The notes beneath the pieces were generated by a model. It was not told the DNA's origin and ran no database searches. It saw only the letters and a list, made by a program, of their open reading frames with translations. From Yersinia vastinensis (GTDB lineage Bacteria; Pseudomonadota; Gammaproteobacteria; Enterobacterales; Enterobacteriaceae), in contig NZ_CACVAF010000014.1 in the NCBI RefSeq assembly GCF_902726565.1, positions 1-64,000 of the forward strand: 64,000 nt of DNA. The letters run 5' to 3'. Below are positions 9,454 through 17,952 of the stretch, piece by piece. The position numbers and the translations under genes were made by a program. Positions within the stretch are counted from its first letter, which is position 1. Every line of letters starts with the position of its first letter.

Positions 9454-10035
9454 ATGTCAACTATTATCAGTATACCTAAACAGCCTTCTACTTATGCGGT
9501 TAAATCGTCAAGAAACAATGTTATAAATAATACTGTTCAGAATAAAGTTCATGATGCTACTGATATTTTTAGTATGGGGTTAGAGGTTCTTTATTCTTTT
9601 CTCGATGTGCTCTCTAATCTGGCTAGCACTAATTTCAAAGGCATGCAGGCACGTTCAAAATATGCCAATGATACACAGGATATGTCTAATCAGGTCGATA
9701 AAATTATTGCGGAAGCAGCAAAGGGAGATGATAAAACCAAAGAGGCCTTACCTGATGCCGTGATCGACTTTATGAAAAAAAACGGTATTAGTGTCGATGG
9801 CATGAGTATTGATGACTATTTACAAAAATATGGCCCCGAACTGGACAAAGGACAGCTACAGGCAGTGAAAGCCGCATTAGATAATGAGAAAAATCGGGCC
9901 ACCGATACCATGAGTCAAGACCAATTGCAGCTACAGAAAGTGATGCAGAATTATAACGTTTGTGCCAATAACATCAGTACATTGCAGTCAGGTTTAAAAG
10001 ATTTATTGATGACGATTGCCCGCAATCTTTGCTAA
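9454..10035 (+). CDS. sseB: SseB-like translocon filament protein (EspA family)
   Basis: A 193-residue secreted protein matching SseB/EspA in size and place. The N-terminal 30 residues are Ser/Thr/Asn-rich as in T3SS secretion signals. A hydrophobic helical segment lies near residues 45-65. The C-terminal helix carries heptads suited to coiled-coil filament packing. It is expected to form the sheath or platform that joins the needle to the SseC/SseD pore. A GTAGGAG ribosome binding site precedes the ATG. Confidence 0.83.
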   Translation: MSTIISIPKQPSTYAVKSSRNNVINNTVQNKVHDATDIFSMGLEVLYSFLDVLSNLASTNFKGMQARSKYANDTQDMSNQVDKIIAEAAKGDDKTKEALPDAVIDFMKKNGISVDGMSIDDYLQKYGPELDKGQLQAVKAALDNEKNRATDTMSQDQLQLQKVMQNYNVCANNISTLQSGLKDLLMTIARNLC

Positions 10036-10064
10036 TCAAGCGGCAATGCTAAGGACGGTACGAG

Positions 10065-10532
10065 ATGAATATTCAGCCGAGCGACGAAGTCATTAATTTT
10101 ATGCGGCGGGGTGGGTCTTTGCGAATGTTAGCTAAGATGAATCCCCAAGATTTGGCACTGGTTTATGAATATGCGGTGCAATTGTGCCAAGGCGGTGAGT
10201 ATGACAGTGCTAAACGTTTATTAAATCTATTAATACAACTGGATCATTGGAATTTCTCATATTGGCTGACCTTAGGGCTGTGTTATCAACAAACTGTAGA
10301 TCTTCATCAGTCAATTTATTGTTTTAGCCGTGCGGGACAAATTCAAATAGATGATCCCCGTCCATCCTGCTTGGCGGGTGAATGCTATCTGGCTTGTGGT
10401 AATACGGATTATGCAAAAAAAGCCTTTCGAATGGCATTGAATTGGTGCAATTCACATCCTGAATGGGTTGAAGTACAACAGCAAGCTGAACGTGGGCTAG
10501 CGGCCCTCTTACTGGAGGTACAACATGTCTGA
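10065..10532 (+). CDS. sscA: SscA-like TPR chaperone of the SseC translocator
   Basis: A 155-residue class II chaperone with tetratricopeptide repeats (about residues 30-135; for example WLTLGLCYQQTVDLHQSIYC followed by related repeats). Relatives are SicA, IpgC, SycD and CesD. It overlaps sseC by 8 bases, which fits the role of holding SseC before export. Chaperones of this family also act as co-activators of AraC-type regulators in SPI-1, Shigella and the Ysa system. This matters here because an AraC-type gene lies at 14445. Confidence 0.84.
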   Translation: MNIQPSDEVINFMRRGGSLRMLAKMNPQDLALVYEYAVQLCQGGEYDSAKRLLNLLIQLDHWNFSYWLTLGLCYQQTVDLHQSIYCFSRAGQIQIDDPRPSCLAGECYLACGNTDYAKKAFRMALNWCNSHPEWVEVQQQAERGLAALLLEVQHV

Positions 10533-11991
10533 TGGCTTAGGGATTAAAACGACAGTTTTGAGTGACTGGCCAACAGTACAGACCAGCAAAACATCCCATT
10601 TATCTGCGGCAAAAATGCCAGATTGGCGAGGGATCGCCGGCCTTCCGCCCACGGTAGACAGCCATATCAACTCACCCAGAGTGACGCAGCAAGATGCACA
10701 AGGTGCACTCGATCGTTTGCTAACGTCTTTACCGCATAGCACGTCAAAAGGGGAGAACCGTAGCCATTTATCCCTAGATCGACTGGGTAGCACTGATATG
10801 CAACTTATTATGTCGATGGCGGGTAATCTGAGCCTTGGGGTGTTCTCTGATTTGTGTCAGTCAATTGGCAAGCAGATGGAACGGGCAACCGATGTTCAGG
10901 CTTTTCTGCGCGACAAGCGCGTTGCTGAATATCAGCAACAGATTGATAAAGCGGTTGAACAAGCAGATAAAGCCAAAAAGGCAGGGATTTTCAATGCAGT
11001 ATTGGATTGGGTTATCGGTGCGGTTGAGGTGGTCTATGGTGCATTTAAGGTTGCTGAAGGCGTATTAACCGGAGACCCTGTAGCCATGGCTTCTGGCGTT
11101 GCTTATTTGGCGGCAGGCACGGCAGGTTTAGTTAAAGCGGCGGCGGAGACCGCGATGTTATTGGGCGCATCTAAGGATAAATGTCAGCAAGTTATTGATG
11201 TGGCTTCTAAAGTTCAACTGTCTTTTGAGTGCTTTGCCATGGCAGTTGATCTGTTCCAGGCTGCTCGTGCGATCAATGCTGCTCGTGCTGTGTCTAAAGG
11301 GGCTGGCGATGTAATCAAAGCTGGGGGCGGCGAAGCGTTGACGGATGTGGTCAAGCGGGGGGCTAGCGGGGAAATTGAGCAGTTAGCGGGGCAATTTGGT
11401 AAGGATGTCAGCAAGCAAGTCAGTCGCGATATCACCATGAAAGCGATGGAAATAGAAATGGTTGAGGCTTGTGATATGGCGTCAGCTGCCGCTAAACAGG
11501 CGATAAAGGCGGAGATGACGTTGGTCAGTAATATCACCAAGTCTTTTACCCATGCGGGAATAGAACAAATGGTCTCTGGTGTGACAAAAAACTTACTTCA
11601 GGAGGCGATTAAAAAAGGTGTCACGCTCACGACAGAAGAATTGAGCCGGCAATGTGTCAAAGCCATCATGAAGAAGTCTATCAAGACTATTTTAAAAGAT
11701 CTGTGTACTTCACCATTACTGATTATGCAAAAATGCAGCAGTGCCGCAGTTCAAATTAATAATGGTCAACTGGCCGTGCAATCGGCTGGTTTGAAAAAAG
11801 AGATTGAGAAATTAATTCTTGATCAGGACTTCACTCAATTCATGGATGAATGGGTTGAAAGAAATAAGCAGCATCAGTTGAAACAGCTCAAAGAAACATC
11901 TCAGGATGCACAGGAACTATTGACTAAATTAAACGATAACATCCATCAGACCGGAATGTTACAGGTGAAAATTGCCGGTTCATTAGTATAG
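10525..11991 (+). CDS. sseC: SseC-like pore-forming translocator
   Basis: A 488-residue major translocator of the SseC/EspD/YopB/IpaB group. Hydrophobic, alanine- and glycine-rich segments at about residues 155-215 and near 240-260 are the probable membrane-inserting parts. The flanks are amphipathic and helical. It should insert in the host membrane and form the translocation pore with SseD. Length agrees with Salmonella SseC (484). GGAGG precedes the ATG inside the end of sscA. Confidence 0.85.
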   Translation: MSDGLGIKTTVLSDWPTVQTSKTSHLSAAKMPDWRGIAGLPPTVDSHINSPRVTQQDAQGALDRLLTSLPHSTSKGENRSHLSLDRLGSTDMQLIMSMAGNLSLGVFSDLCQSIGKQMERATDVQAFLRDKRVAEYQQQIDKAVEQADKAKKAGIFNAVLDWVIGAVEVVYGAFKVAEGVLTGDPVAMASGVAYLAAGTAGLVKAAAETAMLLGASKDKCQQVIDVASKVQLSFECFAMAVDLFQAARAINAARAVSKGAGDVIKAGGGEALTDVVKRGASGEIEQLAGQFGKDVSKQVSRDITMKAMEIEMVEACDMASAAAKQAIKAEMTLVSNITKSFTHAGIEQMVSGVTKNLLQEAIKKGVTLTTEELSRQCVKAIMKKSIKTILKDLCTSPLLIMQKCSSAAVQINNGQLAVQSAGLKKEIEKLILDQDFTQFMDEWVERNKQHQLKQLKETSQDAQELLTKLNDNIHQTGMLQVKIAGSLV

Positions 11992-12001
11992 CGAGGTTAT
12001 T

Positions 12002-12592
12002 ATGAGTACATCTATCAGCCATAATATAGCAATATCAACACAAGATGCGATCACCCTAGAAGAGAAAAATGGAGCAGGGAATAATATTGAAAATATAATG
12101 TCTGATTTGTCAGATATTATATTTCAAATGAGCATACTGTTTAAAAAAATGCGTGACTTACTCAATACCTATAATCAGAAGCAACAAATATTAGGTTGGA
12201 ATATCCAAGTCAGTTCCATGAGCAATAAACGAGAGGCGATCGATAAAACAGCCTCGGGGGCTGTTGCCAGTGGTGTTTGCTCTATCCTTTCAGGTGCCGT
12301 CAGTGGTATAGGGGCGTTAGGTAGTATTAAGTTTGGTGATATCGCATCACATGGTAGTTCCGCTCTTGGGCAACTGGGGACGGGGAGCGGTAAATTGGTT
12401 GAGGGGGATATGGCGCGAAGTTCGGATTTGCTTCGTATGACCAGTGATCTGCAAAGCCATAGTGCACAATCTTATAATAAAAATATGAGTGAGTTATTGG
12501 ATAAGGTCAATGAAGCGCGACAAAATATGAAAGATTTGGGTAATACCATCAATAATATGATGGGCCAAATCTCCATGGCTGTGAAATTATGA
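12002..12592 (+). CDS. sseD: SseD-like minor translocator
   Basis: A 196-residue protein of the SseD/EspB type. A glycine/serine-rich hydrophobic segment (about residues 80-110) lies between helical arms, the rear one with coiled-coil character. It is expected to be the partner of SseC in the host-membrane pore. Length equals Salmonella SseD (195). GAGG stands before the ATG, and the gene follows sseC by 10 bases. Confidence 0.8.
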   Translation: MSTSISHNIAISTQDAITLEEKNGAGNNIENIMSDLSDIIFQMSILFKKMRDLLNTYNQKQQILGWNIQVSSMSNKREAIDKTASGAVASGVCSILSGAVSGIGALGSIKFGDIASHGSSALGQLGTGSGKLVEGDMARSSDLLRMTSDLQSHSAQSYNKNMSELLDKVNEARQNMKDLGNTINNMMGQISMAVKL

Positions 12593-12595
12593 TAT

Positions 12596-13018
12596 ATGAA
12601 TGATCCTGCTATCAACGTCGCGCAGTATCTTATTCAGCAAGGGTATATGGTTAAAACTGCCTATTTTGAAAGGAGCCAAGTCAAAGTAGGTAGTGAAGTT
12701 TTTCTATATGGTTATCGCATTATTTATCGTGTTGAAAATAATGATTTTATAATTTGTTTATTGGAACGAAATGATAGTGATGGAGTATCTAGTCATTTTT
12801 TAAAGTTATTTAATTTTTTATACCTCTTGGGAAAGGATATTCCTGAACTATCAATAGTCAGAATGATGATTGTTGATAATATTGCTAACCCAGCGTTGCA
12901 AAAGATGCGGCGTCGGCTAATTAAAATACTTATCGCAAAAGGGGCATTCAACAGAAATATTGAAGGTGATGACTGGCTGTTATTTGATGTTAGTTCTGAG
13001 AAGCTAATGAAGGTGTAA
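12596..13018 (+). CDS. sseE: SseE-like T3SS protein
   Basis: A 140-residue soluble protein in the place of Salmonella sseE (137 residues), between sseD and sscB. It has no signal peptide or transmembrane segment. Its basic, alternating helix/strand pattern would suit a small chaperone, but I cannot assign a fold. It begins 3 bases after sseD and ends one base before sscB, so it is part of the translocator transcript. Confidence 0.6.
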   Translation: MNDPAINVAQYLIQQGYMVKTAYFERSQVKVGSEVFLYGYRIIYRVENNDFIICLLERNDSDGVSSHFLKLFNFLYLLGKDIPELSIVRMMIVDNIANPALQKMRRRLIKILIAKGAFNRNIEGDDWLLFDVSSEKLMKV

Positions 13019-13019
13019 A

Positions 13020-13502
13020 ATGAATCATTACAGTCCCCATGATGTACAGACTCTCTGCGCAAAAATAAATAAGGTATTAAAAGGAAAAGGGGCTATTCAG
13101 CCACAAATAATGAATGAACATCAGAAGGTGACGCTTTTGGAGATACAGGAAAAATATACCCAAGGTTATCAGGCATGGCTTGCAGATGACTATGCGGCGG
13201 CAATGGTTGATTTTTCTTGGCTGACCTTATATTGCCCATTGGAACCACAGTTCCATTTGGCCTTGGCCGCAACAATGCAAATGCAACAGGAATTTACGCT
13301 GGCACTGAGTGCATATGCTTGTGCACTGCTTTTAGAGGCGAGAGATCCTGAGCCTGTTTATCAAATGGCCATTTGTTTTCTGGCATTGGATAGAGGTGCT
13401 GACGCCAGAGAAGCATTACAGACTGCCATTGAAATGAGTTATTTTAGTCCTGCATATGCCCCTACCGCTCAAAAAGCCAATCAATTGTTATGCAGTATCT
13501 AA
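13020..13502 (+). CDS. sscB: SscB-like TPR chaperone
   Basis: A 160-residue class II chaperone with TPR-like repeats (about residues 38-150), including YQAWLADDYAAAMVDFSWL and YQMAICFLALDRGADAREAL. In Salmonella SscB is the dedicated chaperone of the effector SseF. Here the next gene is an SseF homologue, which supports the pairing. It is the second TPR chaperone in the cluster, after sscA. Confidence 0.78.
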   Translation: MNHYSPHDVQTLCAKINKVLKGKGAIQPQIMNEHQKVTLLEIQEKYTQGYQAWLADDYAAAMVDFSWLTLYCPLEPQFHLALAATMQMQQEFTLALSAYACALLLEARDPEPVYQMAICFLALDRGADAREALQTAIEMSYFSPAYAPTAQKANQLLCSI

Positions 13503-13545
13503 AATAAGAAATACAGGTTATATACAATATTTAAGGTGGATGCCT

Positions 13546-14325
13546 ATGCATCAAATCACTGGATATAATAGTAGCCATTCTACATCCTCAACGTTAAATA
13601 AAGAATGTTATCAAGAAATTAATAATGAAAAGCCGACTCTACACAATTGTGTTTTTATGATAAATAAAGACATTAATAAATTGTGTGATGCTCAAGAAGA
13701 AAGAATAGATGAATTAAATAATGTAAAAATAAAATTGGCCAAAAAACAATTTTTTATTAATGTCATTGAATTAACCGTCTCCTTGGCGTCATTTGCCGTC
13801 AGTGTGGGAGTGACTGTTTGTAGTGGTGGCGTCACAGCACCTATTGCTGCGATTACTGGGCTAAATCTTATGTTATCGATTTCTAATCTCGCCTGTGCCT
13901 ACCATAACTGGAGTTGTGCCAGTAAAAATAAAGATGAGCTGGCTATGGGTAGTGATGCCATGCAGCAGGCTGTTTTTATGTTAGCCGAATATTGCCAAGC
14001 TTCACCCGAGAGCGCAAAAAAAATCGCCCGCTATACCTCCTATCTTATTCGAGTAGGGATGGTGGTTTCTTTAGGAATGCTGGGCGTTTTTATCCAGCCG
14101 GCTGTCTATGATGGTTTATGTTTACTTGCAAAAAACTATATTCCAATTTTGTCATCTATGTTGAGTATGATTACTTCAGGTGCCTTAGGTGTTTGGATAA
14201 ATAATCATAATGATGAGAGAGAGATTATGGAAAGTTTACTCACTGAAAATAAAAAAGAAATTGTAAAGAAAAGCGCCTATTTAGATGGGTTCAACGACGC
14301 AATGGGCCTATTATTGGGTTCATAA
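13546..14325 (+). CDS. sseF: SseF-like effector with hydrophobic segments
   Basis: A 259-residue protein; Salmonella SseF has 260. Two long hydrophobic regions lie at about residues 80-120 and 170-220. A central CAYHN segment and the following region resemble Salmonella SseF as I recall it. SseF is translocated, inserts in host vacuole/Golgi-linked membranes, and with SseG keeps the Salmonella vacuole near the Golgi. No SseG homologue follows here. The start at 13546 is chosen because AAGG lies about 9 bases upstream; ATG at 13540 is too close to it. Confidence 0.72.
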   Translation: MHQITGYNSSHSTSSTLNKECYQEINNEKPTLHNCVFMINKDINKLCDAQEERIDELNNVKIKLAKKQFFINVIELTVSLASFAVSVGVTVCSGGVTAPIAAITGLNLMLSISNLACAYHNWSCASKNKDELAMGSDAMQQAVFMLAEYCQASPESAKKIARYTSYLIRVGMVVSLGMLGVFIQPAVYDGLCLLAKNYIPILSSMLSMITSGALGVWINNHNDEREIMESLLTENKKEIVKKSAYLDGFNDAMGLLLGS

Positions 14326-14444
14326 TATTATATAAAATAGGATTGCCTGAGTTTTACTCATTAAAATTAAGGTGTAAGCCTGATATCGCCTTGCTGTGTT
14401 ATTTGTCAATATTAGACAAGGATCTTGGCACTCGAAGGAATATT

Positions 14445-15152
14445 ATGAAATCAATACAGTTTATTCTCTTTCGGCAAGAAGGAATATTACGTAGTGAAGG
14501 AGTATGCCATAGCGTGCCCGCAGGGCATTTAGTCGTAACAAATGAACAGGCTAGCGCATCTTCTTTTTCACAAAGCGATTATATTTCCATCTCGTGTCAT
14601 TCCATCGACCTGTTACCAATATATCAGGATTTAGCCAGTAAGATGGTGCAGTCAAATAAATTTCGCCTACCACCTCAGGTATATGATCGCTATAAAATAT
14701 TACCTGCAAATAACGACATTATTTATGCGACGGAACAATTAGTTGATATTGAACGAAGTGCATCATTACGATTTCTTTATCTGTATTGTCTGGGATTGGA
14801 CGTTATCTATTTCTCTCGATTATTAGAGTCAATTGTTGGAACAAATAACGAATTATTGGAGTTCTTTGAAAAAAACCGTCTTAATCCATGGACGGTTTCA
14901 CGCTATGCCGATGAGTTGGGCATTTCGACTCGTAAATTGAATTTTTTGTTTTATGAGAAATTCGGTATGTCTGCAAAACAGTGGCTACTGGATCAACGGC
15001 TGAAAAAAGGTTGCGAGTTGCTGTTATCCACACGGTTACGTGTGGCGGATATCGCTATGGAATGTGGTTTTAGCAATCACGCACACTTTTCTGATAGTTT
15101 TCGTCGCCGTTTTCAGCAGTGCCCGTCACATATGCGGTCACTCATGGAGTAG
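14445..15152 (+). CDS. AraC-family regulator inside the T3SS operon
   Basis: A 235-residue AraC/XylS-type regulator. The C-terminal 100 residues hold two helix-turn-helix motifs (YADELGISTRKLNFLFYEKF, and IAMECGFSNHAHFSDSFRRR followed by CPSHMR). The N-terminal part has no recognised ligand fold, as in T3SS regulators such as InvF, MxiE and YsaE. AAGGAA before the ATG at 14445 decides the start over one at 14343. It sits where SPI-2 carries sseG, with only 8 bases to ssaG, and has a 119-base AT-rich gap upstream. Its target is unknown; the neighbouring ssaG operon is the obvious candidate. Confidence 0.85.
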   Translation: MKSIQFILFRQEGILRSEGVCHSVPAGHLVVTNEQASASSFSQSDYISISCHSIDLLPIYQDLASKMVQSNKFRLPPQVYDRYKILPANNDIIYATEQLVDIERSASLRFLYLYCLGLDVIYFSRLLESIVGTNNELLEFFEKNRLNPWTVSRYADELGISTRKLNFLFYEKFGMSAKQWLLDQRLKKGCELLLSTRLRVADIAMECGFSNHAHFSDSFRRRFQQCPSHMRSLME

Positions 15153-15160
15153 GAGGTCTA

Positions 15161-15376
15161 ATGGATATCAACGCGTTAATGAATGTACTGACGCAAAGCA
15201 TCAATAAGATGGGGCAGGATTTTCAAAGCCAGATGGTTTCCGGCAATCCCTCTGATCCTGAGCATATGTTAAAAATGCAATTCGCAATGCAGCAGTATTC
15301 ATCTTATATCAATTTCAGCAGTGCCTTAATGAAAAATATTAAGGATATGACCAGTGGGATTATTGCCAAAATATGA
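15161..15376 (+). CDS. ssaG: T3SS needle subunit SsaG (SctF)
   Basis: A 71-residue helical hairpin protein of exactly the length of Salmonella SsaG. It polymerises into the needle. The sequence fits the needle family: a polar N-terminus, a NPSDPE turn near residue 30 and a conserved helical C-terminus. AGGAGG precedes the ATG at 15161; upstream in-frame starts belong to the regulator's reading region. It overlaps ssaH by 4 bases. Confidence 0.87.
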   Translation: MDINALMNVLTQSINKMGQDFQSQMVSGNPSDPEHMLKMQFAMQQYSSYINFSSALMKNIKDMTSGIIAKI

Positions 15377-15678
15377 TTTTACTTTCAAAACCTTGTCGCC
15401 AATTAGTGGTTGAGGCGGCTCTGGCTGGAGTTAATCACAGTTTGCTGAAAGAGGCGCGCGACATTCTTAATGTTTTGCCCCAATTAATTCCAGACCCACA
15501 GGTGTGCTTGCTTTGTGAGGCGATGTTGAGGTTTGGGCTTAATGAGCAAGAGCGCGCCTTGGCATTGCTGGCTACATCCTCAACGAAAGAGGCAAAAGCC
15601 TTGTTGGCTTTGTTGCAACAAGGGATTTCATCGACAGACAAAAAAGCAGAATCGTTACGTAGTCACCGGATTTATTAA
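15373..15678 (+). CDS. ssaH: SsaH-like T3SS protein (YscG-type)
   Basis: A 101-residue helical protein, somewhat longer than Salmonella SsaH (75). Its alanine/leucine-rich paired helices suggest a TPR-like fold, as in YscG/PscG, which with YscE/PscE keeps the needle subunit monomeric. Its ATG overlaps the ssaG stop, which fits a needle chaperone role. Function is inferred from position and family. Confidence 0.68.
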   Translation: MILLSKPCRQLVVEAALAGVNHSLLKEARDILNVLPQLIPDPQVCLLCEAMLRFGLNEQERALALLATSSTKEAKALLALLQQGISSTDKKAESLRSHRIY

Positions 15679-15713
15679 CCCAAAATCATCATTTATTAAT
15701 AAGGGATGACTCA

Positions 15714-15962
15714 ATGGATATTGATGCTATTCAGGCTGTTGCAATGCAGGTCACACCATTGAAACCTCCGGTTGATGCAGAGCAAGTCGCCAAATTTACG
15801 CAACTCATGCAACCGGCGGATCCGACGACATCCATGATCTCCCCAGACCCACTGCTGTCCCTTCAGTCTGAATTGATGCATGCCACATTATCTATTGATT
15901 TAACTGCTAAAGTTGCCGGTGTTCTCGGCCAAAACATCAATAAACTGGTTAACATGCAATGA
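15714..15962 (+). CDS. ssaI: T3SS inner rod protein SsaI (SctI)
   Basis: An 82-residue protein, the same length as Salmonella SsaI. The N-terminal half is poorly ordered and proline-rich; the C-terminal helix (about residues 45-80) has the SctI pattern. It forms the inner rod or adaptor at the base of the needle. The stop overlaps the ssaJ start by 4 bases. Confidence 0.82.
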   Translation: MDIDAIQAVAMQVTPLKPPVDAEQVAKFTQLMQPADPTTSMISPDPLLSLQSELMHATLSIDLTAKVAGVLGQNINKLVNMQ

Positions 15963-16690
15963 AACAGATGCGGCGCATGATAGCGTTTTTACTGGTTGTG
16001 TTCTCCCTTTCAGGCTGTGGTATGGATCTGTATACCGGGCTTTCTGAAGGGGAAGCTAATCAGATGTTGGCGTTATTAATGTTGCATCAAATCAAAGCAG
16101 AAAAGCAGCCTGAAAAAGGGGGTACCGTTGGGCTGAGTGTCGATAAAAGTCAGTTTATCAACGCGGTGGAACTATTGCGCCAGCATGGTTTTCCTCGCCA
16201 GCGTTTTGCCTCGGTTGATGAGTTATTTCCTTCTAACCAATTAGTGACTTCGCCCGGGCAAGAGCAAGCCAAAATGGTCTATTTGAAAGAGCAGCAATTA
16301 GAAAGCATGTTGAGTCATATGGATGGGGTAATTCGAGCCGATGTCACTATCGCAATGCCTGCGCCCACTGACGGGAAAAGCAGTGTGCCCCATGCGGCCT
16401 CAGTATTTATCAAATATTCACCTGAAGTTAACTTGTTGAGCTATCAGCCACAAATCAAGAATCTTATCCGCGACGGGATTCCCGGCATTGATTATTCGCA
16501 GATTAGTGTAGTGATGCAGCCGACCAATTATCGCTTCACTGCCTCAACACCTCAGCAACAAAGCCGCGCAGAAGTCAGTTTGCAATGGCTGTTACGCCAC
16601 GCTGGAACATTGCAGATAGTCTTGGGCCTGCTGTTGGCTGGGTTAGTGGGGTTGTCGGCGGTTTGTTGGTTACGGTATCTGCGTCGCTAA
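15959..16690 (+). CDS. ssaJ: T3SS inner-ring lipoprotein SsaJ (SctJ)
   Basis: A 243-residue SctJ/YscJ-family lipoprotein. The signal peptide ends in a lipobox (LSGC, Cys about residue 20), then the MDLYTGLSEGEANQMLALLM region typical of YscJ proteins follows. Two periplasmic ring modules occupy about residues 25-195. A C-terminal membrane helix lies at about 215-237. It forms the inner ring with SsaD. Confidence 0.93.
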   Translation: MKQMRRMIAFLLVVFSLSGCGMDLYTGLSEGEANQMLALLMLHQIKAEKQPEKGGTVGLSVDKSQFINAVELLRQHGFPRQRFASVDELFPSNQLVTSPGQEQAKMVYLKEQQLESMLSHMDGVIRADVTIAMPAPTDGKSSVPHAASVFIKYSPEVNLLSYQPQIKNLIRDGIPGIDYSQISVVMQPTNYRFTASTPQQQSRAEVSLQWLLRHAGTLQIVLGLLLAGLVGLSAVCWLRYLRR

Positions 16691-16711
16691 GTGATACAAA
16701 AGGAGGGCAGG

Positions 16712-17305
16712 ATGATATTGCCGCTAACCACCCATATCCGGTATTTACATCAGTTAGCTTGGCGGCCTGCGCAATTTGCTCACCCACTCTGGCTGGCTGC
16801 CGTGGGAGTTAATGCCGAGAATTACAGTTATGGACGCAGTCGTGCATTAGATTCGGTGTTAAATAACGCACTGAACCAACGGCGAAGTTTTCCGCAATTT
16901 GCCTTGCCCGCAGTACTGACTAAGCAGCAACAATGTCAAATGGTCTCACCTGAGCGCCTATCGGCCCGCTGTCTGGCATTGGGATTGGTACATTTACAAT
17001 GTGATGATTATCTGCGAATTCGCTGTTATCGACAGGCACTTTCCCCGCTCTTGAGTGAAGGCGATATTCAGCAATTAATGGGAATGGGATATCGCGGCTA
17101 CCTTTCCGTCAGATTAAGTCCACAAGATTTACTCCATACCGCTTTACGATTAGGGCATAGCCTCGCCCATCACGTTCGCGCTCATTGCATAATCTGGCGT
17201 GCAATGTCTATTTTGCTCCCTCCCTATCCTCGCGCGTTATTTTTGCCACGGAGGTTAGCGATTTCGGCTGACTGCTGGCTCACCCGGTTGGAGCGTTTGA
17301 TGTGA
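16712..17305 (+). CDS. SctK-like T3SS sorting-platform protein
   Basis: A 197-residue protein between ssaJ and ssaK, the position of the short unnamed SPI-2 gene and of SctK (YscK/OrgA/MxiK) in other systems. It is soluble and rich in Leu, Arg and His. SctK joins the SctQ pods to the inner-membrane ring. AGGAGG lies just before the ATG at 16712; a GTG at 16691 is also in frame but lacks this signal. It overlaps ssaK by 4 bases. Family assignment depends mainly on context. Confidence 0.65.
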   Translation: MILPLTTHIRYLHQLAWRPAQFAHPLWLAAVGVNAENYSYGRSRALDSVLNNALNQRRSFPQFALPAVLTKQQQCQMVSPERLSARCLALGLVHLQCDDYLRIRCYRQALSPLLSEGDIQQLMGMGYRGYLSVRLSPQDLLHTALRLGHSLAHHVRAHCIIWRAMSILLPPYPRALFLPRRLAISADCWLTRLERLM

Positions 17306-17952
17306 ATCCCTTTCATATTCAGGTGGTAAAGCTTGATGGTGTATTACCCGTCGGTGGGGTTATCCCAGCGGCTCAGTTACAGGTTATGGCGCAAAGCCGG
17401 GATATTCTATCTCATGCCAAAAGACAGGCCGCTGAAATTGTGCAAGCCGCAGAGATCGAAAGAGAGAGGTTGTTGGCTCAGGCGCAACAACAGGTCGATG
17501 AGCTGATTCATCAGGCCCGCCAAGACATGGAAAACGATGTATTAGCACAACATGTGGGTTGGCTGGTGGCGGCAGAGCAAGTGGAGTCTTTATTGGTGGC
17601 GCAGGCCCGTAAGCAGATTTTGGCGGCGATCACCTCGGTGGTGACCACGTGGGCGGGCCAGCAATCGGTAAGTGAGACGCTGATTCATCGGCTTGGGATG
17701 CAAGTAGAGAAAATGGCGCATCACAATGAGCTGATTTTACGGGTGCATCCGCAGCACTTGTCTGCGGTGGTTTCTGCGCTAGGAACGCGAGTTCGGTGTA
17801 TCGCAGATGAAAATATGGCGAAGGATCAGGCGCAATTAGCGTCACCATTACTCCAGCTCACTCTTTCCCTTAGCTGCCATTTATCGCAACTCATTTTGTG
17901 GTTACAAGAGCCGCTACCTCATCAGGAGTTCGCTCATGATCAACATCAATAA
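17302..17952 (+). CDS. ssaK: T3SS ATPase regulator SsaK (SctL)
   Basis: A 216-residue SctL/FliH-type stator. An Ala/Glu/Gln-rich coiled coil occupies about residues 35-95, followed by a compact C-terminal domain. It connects the ATPase SsaN to the sorting platform. It begins with GTG overlapping the stop of the preceding gene and overlaps ssaL by 17 bases, so it is translationally coupled on both sides. Confidence 0.83.
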   Translation: MNPFHIQVVKLDGVLPVGGVIPAAQLQVMAQSRDILSHAKRQAAEIVQAAEIERERLLAQAQQQVDELIHQARQDMENDVLAQHVGWLVAAEQVESLLVAQARKQILAAITSVVTTWAGQQSVSETLIHRLGMQVEKMAHHNELILRVHPQHLSAVVSALGTRVRCIADENMAKDQAQLASPLLQLTLSLSCHLSQLILWLQEPLPHQEFAHDQHQ

